From Streptomyces sp. MST-110588 (GTDB lineage: Bacteria > Actinomycetota > Actinomycetes > Streptomycetales > Streptomycetaceae): 64,000 bases of DNA. Position 1 is the first letter of the stretch, and each line of letters starts with the position of its first letter. The notes under the pieces were generated by a model. The model was not told where the DNA came from, did not search any database, and was given only the letters and a program-made list of their open reading frames with translations. The translations under genes and the position numbers were made by a program. The DNA is taken from contig NZ_CP074380.1 of NCBI RefSeq assembly GCF_022695595.1, positions 6,020,001 through 6,084,000 of the forward strand, read 5' to 3'. Below, in pieces: positions 60,512 to 64,000 of this stretch.

Positions 60512-61873
60512 ATGGACAAGCAGCAGGAGTTTGTGCTCCGTACGCTGGAGGAGCGCGACATCCGCTTCGTACGGCTGTGGTTCACCGACGTGCTCGGGTT
60601 CCTGAAGTCCGTGGCCGTCGCGCCGGCCGAGCTTGAGCAGGCGTTCGACGAGGGCATCGGGTTCGACGGGTCCGCGATCGAGGGATTCGCCCGGGTCTAC
60701 GAGTCGGACATGATCGCCAAGCCGGACCCGGGGACGTTCCAGATCCTGCCCTGGCGGGCCGAGGCCCCCGGCACCGCCCGGATGTTCTGCGACATCCTGA
60801 TGCCGGACGGCTCGCCCTCCTACGCCGACCCGCGCTACGTCCTCAAGCGCATCCTGGCCAAGACCTCCGACCTCGGCTTCACCTTCTACACCCACCCCGA
60901 GATCGAGTTCTTCCTGCTCAAGGACAAGCCGGTGGACGGCACCCGGCCCATCCCCGGCGACTCCTCCGGCTACTTCGACCACACCCCGCAGAACGTCGGC
61001 ATGGACTTCCGGCGGCAGGCGATCACGATGCTGGAGTCCATGGGCATCTCGGTGGAGTTCAGCCACCACGAGGGAGCCCCCGGCCAGCAGGAGATCGACC
61101 TGCGGTACGCGGACGCGCTGTCCACCGCCGACAACATCATGACCTTCCGGCTGGTGATGAAGCAGGTCGCACTGGAGCAGGGCGTGCAGGCCACCTTCAT
61201 GCCCAAGCCGTTCTCCGAATACCCCGGCTCCGGGATGCACACCCACCTCTCGCTGTTCGAGGGCGACCGCAACGCCTTCCACGAGTCGGGCGCGGAGTAC
61301 CAGCTCTCCAAGGTGGGCCGGTCCTTCATCGCCGGGCTGCTGCGGCACGCCGGTGAGATCTCGGCCGTCACCAACCAGTGGGTGAACTCCTACAAGCGCA
61401 TCTGGGGCGGCGCCAACCGCACCGCGGGCGCCGGCGGCGAGGCTCCCTCCTACATCTGCTGGGGCCACAACAACCGCTCCGCGCTCATCCGCGTGCCGAT
61501 GTACAAGCCGGGCAAGATGGGCTCCACGCGCGTCGAGGTCCGCTCCATCGACTCCGGCGCCAACCCCTACCTCACGTACGCGGTGCTGCTCGCCGCCGGT
61601 CTGAAGGGCATCGAGGAGGGCTACGAGCTGCCGGCCGGCGCCGATGACGACGTATGGGCGCTGTCGGACTCCGAGCGGCGCGCCATGGGCATCGAACCGC
61701 TGCCGCAGAACCTGGGCGAGGCCATCGACCTGATGGAGCGCAGCGAGCTGGTCGCCGAGACCCTGGGCGAGCACGTCTTCGACTTCTTCCTGCGCAACAA
61801 GAAGCAGGAGTGGGAGGAGTACCGCTCCGAGGTGACCGCGTTCGAGCTCCGCAAGATGCTGCCGGTCCTGTAA
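60512..61873 (+). CDS. glnA2: Glutamine synthetase-like protein GlnA2 (gamma-glutamylpolyamine synthetase)
   Basis: The 453-residue GS-fold enzyme has IGFDGSAIEGFARVYESDM, the ATP/metal motif EIEFFL, MHTHLSLF, and RIWGGANRTAG. The expected adenylylation site motif (NLYDLP) is absent: the segment reads GLKGIEEGYELPAGADD. In S. coelicolor GlnA2 was reported as a gamma-glutamylpolyamine synthetase. This near-identical opening (MDKQQEFVLRTLEERDIRF) supports that role over primary nitrogen assimilation. It is followed by a hairpin terminator. Confidence 0.9.
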   Translation: MDKQQEFVLRTLEERDIRFVRLWFTDVLGFLKSVAVAPAELEQAFDEGIGFDGSAIEGFARVYESDMIAKPDPGTFQILPWRAEAPGTARMFCDILMPDGSPSYADPRYVLKRILAKTSDLGFTFYTHPEIEFFLLKDKPVDGTRPIPGDSSGYFDHTPQNVGMDFRRQAITMLESMGISVEFSHHEGAPGQQEIDLRYADALSTADNIMTFRLVMKQVALEQGVQATFMPKPFSEYPGSGMHTHLSLFEGDRNAFHESGAEYQLSKVGRSFIAGLLRHAGEISAVTNQWVNSYKRIWGGANRTAGAGGEAPSYICWGHNNRSALIRVPMYKPGKMGSTRVEVRSIDSGANPYLTYAVLLAAGLKGIEEGYELPAGADDDVWALSDSERRAMGIEPLPQNLGEAIDLMERSELVAETLGEHVFDFFLRNKKQEWEEYRSEVTAFELRKMLPVL

Positions 61874-61908
61874 GCGCAGGTCAGCACACCAGACGGAAGA
61901 CGAACGCA

Positions 61909-61943
61909 CGCCGGGCCTACGGTAGATGACCGTTGGCCCGGCG
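61909..61943. terminator. Hairpin after glnA2, at the integrase junction
   Basis: CGCCGGGCC (61909-61917) and GGCCCGGCG (61935-61943) pair perfectly, with an inner ACGGT/ACCGT stem. It lies 36 bp after the glnA2 stop and 5 bp before the integrase stop, and should terminate both convergent transcripts. Confidence 0.8.
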
Positions 61944-61948
61944 TCGCC

Positions 61949-63214
61949 CTACTCGCCGTGGGCCGTCTGTGGGCCGTCGGGCGTGGAATCGGTGGCCTCG
62001 TACATGCTGTCCACCGCCCTCCTGGTGCGCCCCGCACTGCTGGGCATCAGATGCGTGTACGTCCGGAGGGTGAACCCCGCGTCAGCGTGCCCCAGGTAGG
62101 TGCTCAGGGCCTTGATGCTCTCGCCCGCGTCCAGCAGTACGGAAGCGTAGAAGTGCCGCAGGGCGTGCATCCCGTGTTCGCGAGCCGCCTCGTACCGCTC
62201 GCCCGGCCGGGGTTCAGGGATGACCCCGACCACCGCGAGGGCCGGTTTCCAAACGCGGTTGTTGAAGTCGTTCCGGCGGATGGGGCCACCGCTCGCCAGA
62301 GAGAAGATCAGGTGTTTCGTGACTGGCGGCCCGTCCGGCCGCAGCCAAGGCAAGGTCACCTTGACGGGCGGGAGTTCCTGGCTGTGAAGCTTGATGGCCT
62401 GCGAGACGTGCGCTGCTAGTGGCGTGCTGCGTTCCTTGCCTCCCTTCGGGGGCGCGAACACGAGGCGGCCGTTCACAACCTTCACCTGGCACGTGACGTG
62501 CACCCATCCCGCGTTGTGGTCCACCTGGTCTTTCGGCAGACCGAAGATTTCGCCTTGCCGGAGGCCGCATCCGCCTCCCACATCGACCGTCGCCCGGAAG
62601 CGCAGGGGAAGTGCCTTGCGCACAGCGAACACGCGTTGAGGCGTCCAGGGCTGTACGCGGGGCCGGGTGGCGCCAGGCGCCCGTACCGAGCGGGCCTTGC
62701 ACGGGTTTTTGGTGAGGTGACCATCGTCCACCGCGGCGCTCAGAACGGCCGACACGCTCATGTAGATGACCCGGCGGTACGAAGACTGGGGAAGAGCCTT
62801 CTCCAAGGTGCTCAGCCAGTCCCGAATGTGCTCCGGGCGGAACGAGTCGAGTGGACGCGAACCGAGGTACGGGAACGCGTGCAGCCGGAGCTGCACGGCC
62901 ACGGCCGTGCGTGTCGTCGCGTCCGTTGTCTGCGATGCGAGCCACCGTTCCCCGTACTGCCGGAAGGTGGTTCGGCCGGCGGCCGGGTCGATGTATTGGC
63001 CGCGCACCATATCCGATTCGATGTGAGCCAACCACCGTTCGGCCTGGCGCTTTTGCCGGTCGGGGAAGCTCTTGGACTTTTCGGTGCCGTCGGGGCCGAC
63101 ATACCGGGCGCGGTAGCGCATCCCGGTGCCGTGGCGGTCGGTCTTGACTCGGACGGGTTTGCCGTCGGGCCCGGTCTCGGTCTTGAACCATCGGTCTTGG
63201 ATGTGGCCTGCCAT
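61949..63214 (-). CDS. int: Tyrosine recombinase / integrase of an integrative element
   Basis: The 421-residue integrase has an AP2-like N-terminal region (GMRYRARYVGPDGTEKSKSF), a SAM-like core-binding domain, and a catalytic domain. Catalytic residues are visible as Arg in GGCGLRQGEIFGL, Lys in FAPPKGGKER, HALRHFYASVLLDAG, and the Tyr in GFTLRTYTHLM. It integrates and, with excisionase, excises the element. GGGAG lies 8 nt before the ATG. It lies 84 bp downstream of the excisionase gene. Confidence 0.93.
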   Translation of the reverse strand: MAGHIQDRWFKTETGPDGKPVRVKTDRHGTGMRYRARYVGPDGTEKSKSFPDRQKRQAERWLAHIESDMVRGQYIDPAAGRTTFRQYGERWLASQTTDATTRTAVAVQLRLHAFPYLGSRPLDSFRPEHIRDWLSTLEKALPQSSYRRVIYMSVSAVLSAAVDDGHLTKNPCKARSVRAPGATRPRVQPWTPQRVFAVRKALPLRFRATVDVGGGCGLRQGEIFGLPKDQVDHNAGWVHVTCQVKVVNGRLVFAPPKGGKERSTPLAAHVSQAIKLHSQELPPVKVTLPWLRPDGPPVTKHLIFSLASGGPIRRNDFNNRVWKPALAVVGVIPEPRPGERYEAAREHGMHALRHFYASVLLDAGESIKALSTYLGHADAGFTLRTYTHLMPSSAGRTRRAVDSMYEATDSTPDGPQTAHGE

Positions 63215-63298
63215 ATAGCGGGCTCCCTTCCAGAGATGCCGCAGGGCACGGCCTGATGGCCGTGCCCTGCGGTCGATCGATGTCCGGTTGTCGTTATG

Positions 63299-63529
63299 TC
63301 AGGCTGCTTCAGCGTCGGCGCGCATCTGCTGCTCAGCCCAGCGACGTACGGCGGCCGGGTCGTAGCGGAGGTACTTGCCCACGCGGAAGCCAGGCGGCCC
63401 GCAGCGCTTCTTGCGCCACTCGTAGACGGTTTCTTTGGGCACGCGGAACAGTTCGGCCACGTCGTCAGGGGTGAGGTAGCGGTCCGGGAACCCACCCCGG
63501 AGCGCGTCTGTGGGAGGTGCGTCAGCCAT
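63299..63529 (-). CDS. xis: Excisionase, MerR-like helix-turn-helix
   Basis: The 76-residue protein is a winged HTH_17-type excisionase (YLTPDDVAELFRVPKETVYEWR, GFRVGKYLRYDPAAVRRWAEQQ). It directs excision with the adjacent integrase. AAGGAG lies 9 nt upstream of the ATG at 63527-63529. The int/xis pair is typical of pSAM2-like actinomycete integrative conjugative elements. Confidence 0.88.
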   Translation of the reverse strand: MADAPPTDALRGGFPDRYLTPDDVAELFRVPKETVYEWRKKRCGPPGFRVGKYLRYDPAAVRRWAEQQMRADAEAA

Positions 63530-63577
63530 GGGGCTGTTCTCCTTCGCGGCGAGTGGGGTCTCTGCCCCTCTCCTGCT

Positions 63578-63789
63578 AGGTCCGCTACGTCCGCTACATC
63601 CGCTACAGCGCAGGTCAGGGTCATGATTTTTGTAGCGGAATGGTGGGGTGTAGCGGATAGGTCCCGCTACGCGGTGCGGGAGAGGACCGGCGGGGGTGTG
63701 GCGCTCGTATCCGCTACATGCTCCGTATCCGCTACATCGATCATGCTGTTGACCTGCGGTGTAGCGGATGTAGCGGACGTAGCGGACCT
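63578..63789. repeat. 40-bp inverted repeat built from GTAGCGGA units
   Basis: The arms 63578-63617 and 63750-63789 are complementary at 39 of 40 positions. Each contains three 9-bp-spaced copies of TCCGCTAC. Four further perfect copies and one variant lie between the arms in both orientations. The array spans the 3' end of the DUF3631 gene (stop at 63667-63669) and the space before xis. It could form a large cruciform or RNA hairpin, or be a set of protein-binding sites. Confidence 0.88.
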
Positions 63790-64000
63790 GGGGGAGGACG
63801 GGGGGCAGTACCGCATCCAGGCGTCGGCGAGATCTTTCGCGTAGTAACCCCGGGGGGTGCCGGAGGTGGTGCGGATGGGCCGGGTCCGGATCGGCTCGTT
63901 GGCGCCGGTCACGTACTCCTTGAGCATCTTGGCCAGGCTGCGGGGGGTCAGATGCCGGCCGTCCATGTCCCCCCACGGCGAATCTTCTAGATTGTGGAGT
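63667..64000 (-). CDS. DUF3631 domain protein, C-terminal part (5' end outside window)
   Basis: The visible 111 residues (SPWGDMDGRHLTPRSLAKML, GTPRGYYAKDLADAWMRYCP, then SATSATSATPQVNSM) match the C-terminus of DUF3631 proteins, usually found with AAA/primase-like genes in streptomycete integrative elements. The SAT repeats are encoded by the GTAGCGGA array. The gene continues past base 64000, so no start is assigned; the Met at 63964-63966 is internal. It is likely part of the element replication module, upstream of xis and int. Confidence 0.8.
   Translation of the reverse strand, partial: LHNLEDSPWGDMDGRHLTPRSLAKMLKEYVTGANEPIRTRPIRTTSGTPRGYYAKDLADAWMRYCPPSSPRSATSATSATPQVNSMIDVADTEHVADTSATPPPVLSRTA

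Noticed and set aside
61874..61948. A tRNA gene as integration target
   Set aside because: The 75-bp gap forms only a terminator-type hairpin and has no T-loop or acceptor pattern.
63578..63789. CRISPR array at the element end
   Set aside because: Units are 8-9 bp, in both orientations and without uniform spacers; no cas genes are present.

Overview
The window is very GC-rich (low-70s % by eye), with strong third-position G/C bias, abundant GTG and TTG starts, AGGAG-type ribosome binding sites and many 4-nt start/stop overlaps. Together with families such as CsbD, DUF6243, AfsR/SARP, a DmdR-like iron-box regulon, VanJ-like EEP membrane proteins and GlnA2, this indicates a Streptomyces or close relative. 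No rRNA, tRNA or CRISPR array was seen. From about 49.4 kb (panB, nadE, glnA2) the region looks like conserved chromosomal core. The final 2 kb is the edge of an integrated element.

Layout. 0-4.3 kb: stress and secreted genes (CsbD, trypsin-like protease, PhzF-like enzyme, DUF4429/SHOCT protein). 4.5-10 kb: PhoD phosphatase, Bcr-type efflux pump, serine hydrolase, Rsm22-like methyltransferase. 10-12 kb: dimethylargininase, then a divergent DUF6243/TetR pair sharing a palindromic operator. 12.2 kb: prim-pol-like protein. 13.1-17.7 kb: EfeUOB iron uptake with an associated lipoprotein that is split between two frames. 17.9-26.8 kb: a heme island with HmuTUV-type ABC importer, two surface HtaA proteins (one apparently frameshifted, one with a LAxTG sorting signal), PhzF paralogue, DUF6624 protein and heme oxygenase. 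Iron boxes lie upstream of efeO, the first htaA gene and the heme oxygenase gene. A coherent reading is heme capture at the wall, import by HmuTUV, iron release by heme oxygenase, and ferrous or heme iron handling by EfeUOB.

26.9-40.1 kb: methionine aminopeptidase, an MFS pseudogene, a four-gene sialidase plus sugar ABC importer operon joined by 4-nt overlaps, an F420:NADP oxidoreductase, a RelE/ParE-like toxin with an upstream partner, an XRE/ATPase-type regulatory trio, and an M50 protease. 40.3-46 kb: a large AfsR-type regulator convergent with a DrrAB-type exporter. 46.2-49.5 kb: a small four-cysteine secreted protein, a perfect 17-bp hairpin, and an ABC ATPase with two unusual membrane proteins; this is the least explained module here. 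49.4-61.9 kb: panB, DHA2 pump with TetR regulator and operator, VanJ-like protein, DHA1 pump, nadE, a multicopper oxidase and small membrane protein under a CsoR-like copper box, and glnA2. 61.9-64 kb: tyrosine integrase, excisionase, and the 3' end of a DUF3631 gene with a 40-bp inverted repeat, typical of an actinomycete integrative element.

Several genes carry apparent indels (lipoprotein at 13.84 kb, first htaA gene at 22.69 kb, MFS at 28.80 kb, possibly efeU and the last membrane gene at 49.3 kb). These are either real decay or consensus errors in GC-rich DNA. Function calls rest on motif recognition by eye, without database searches.
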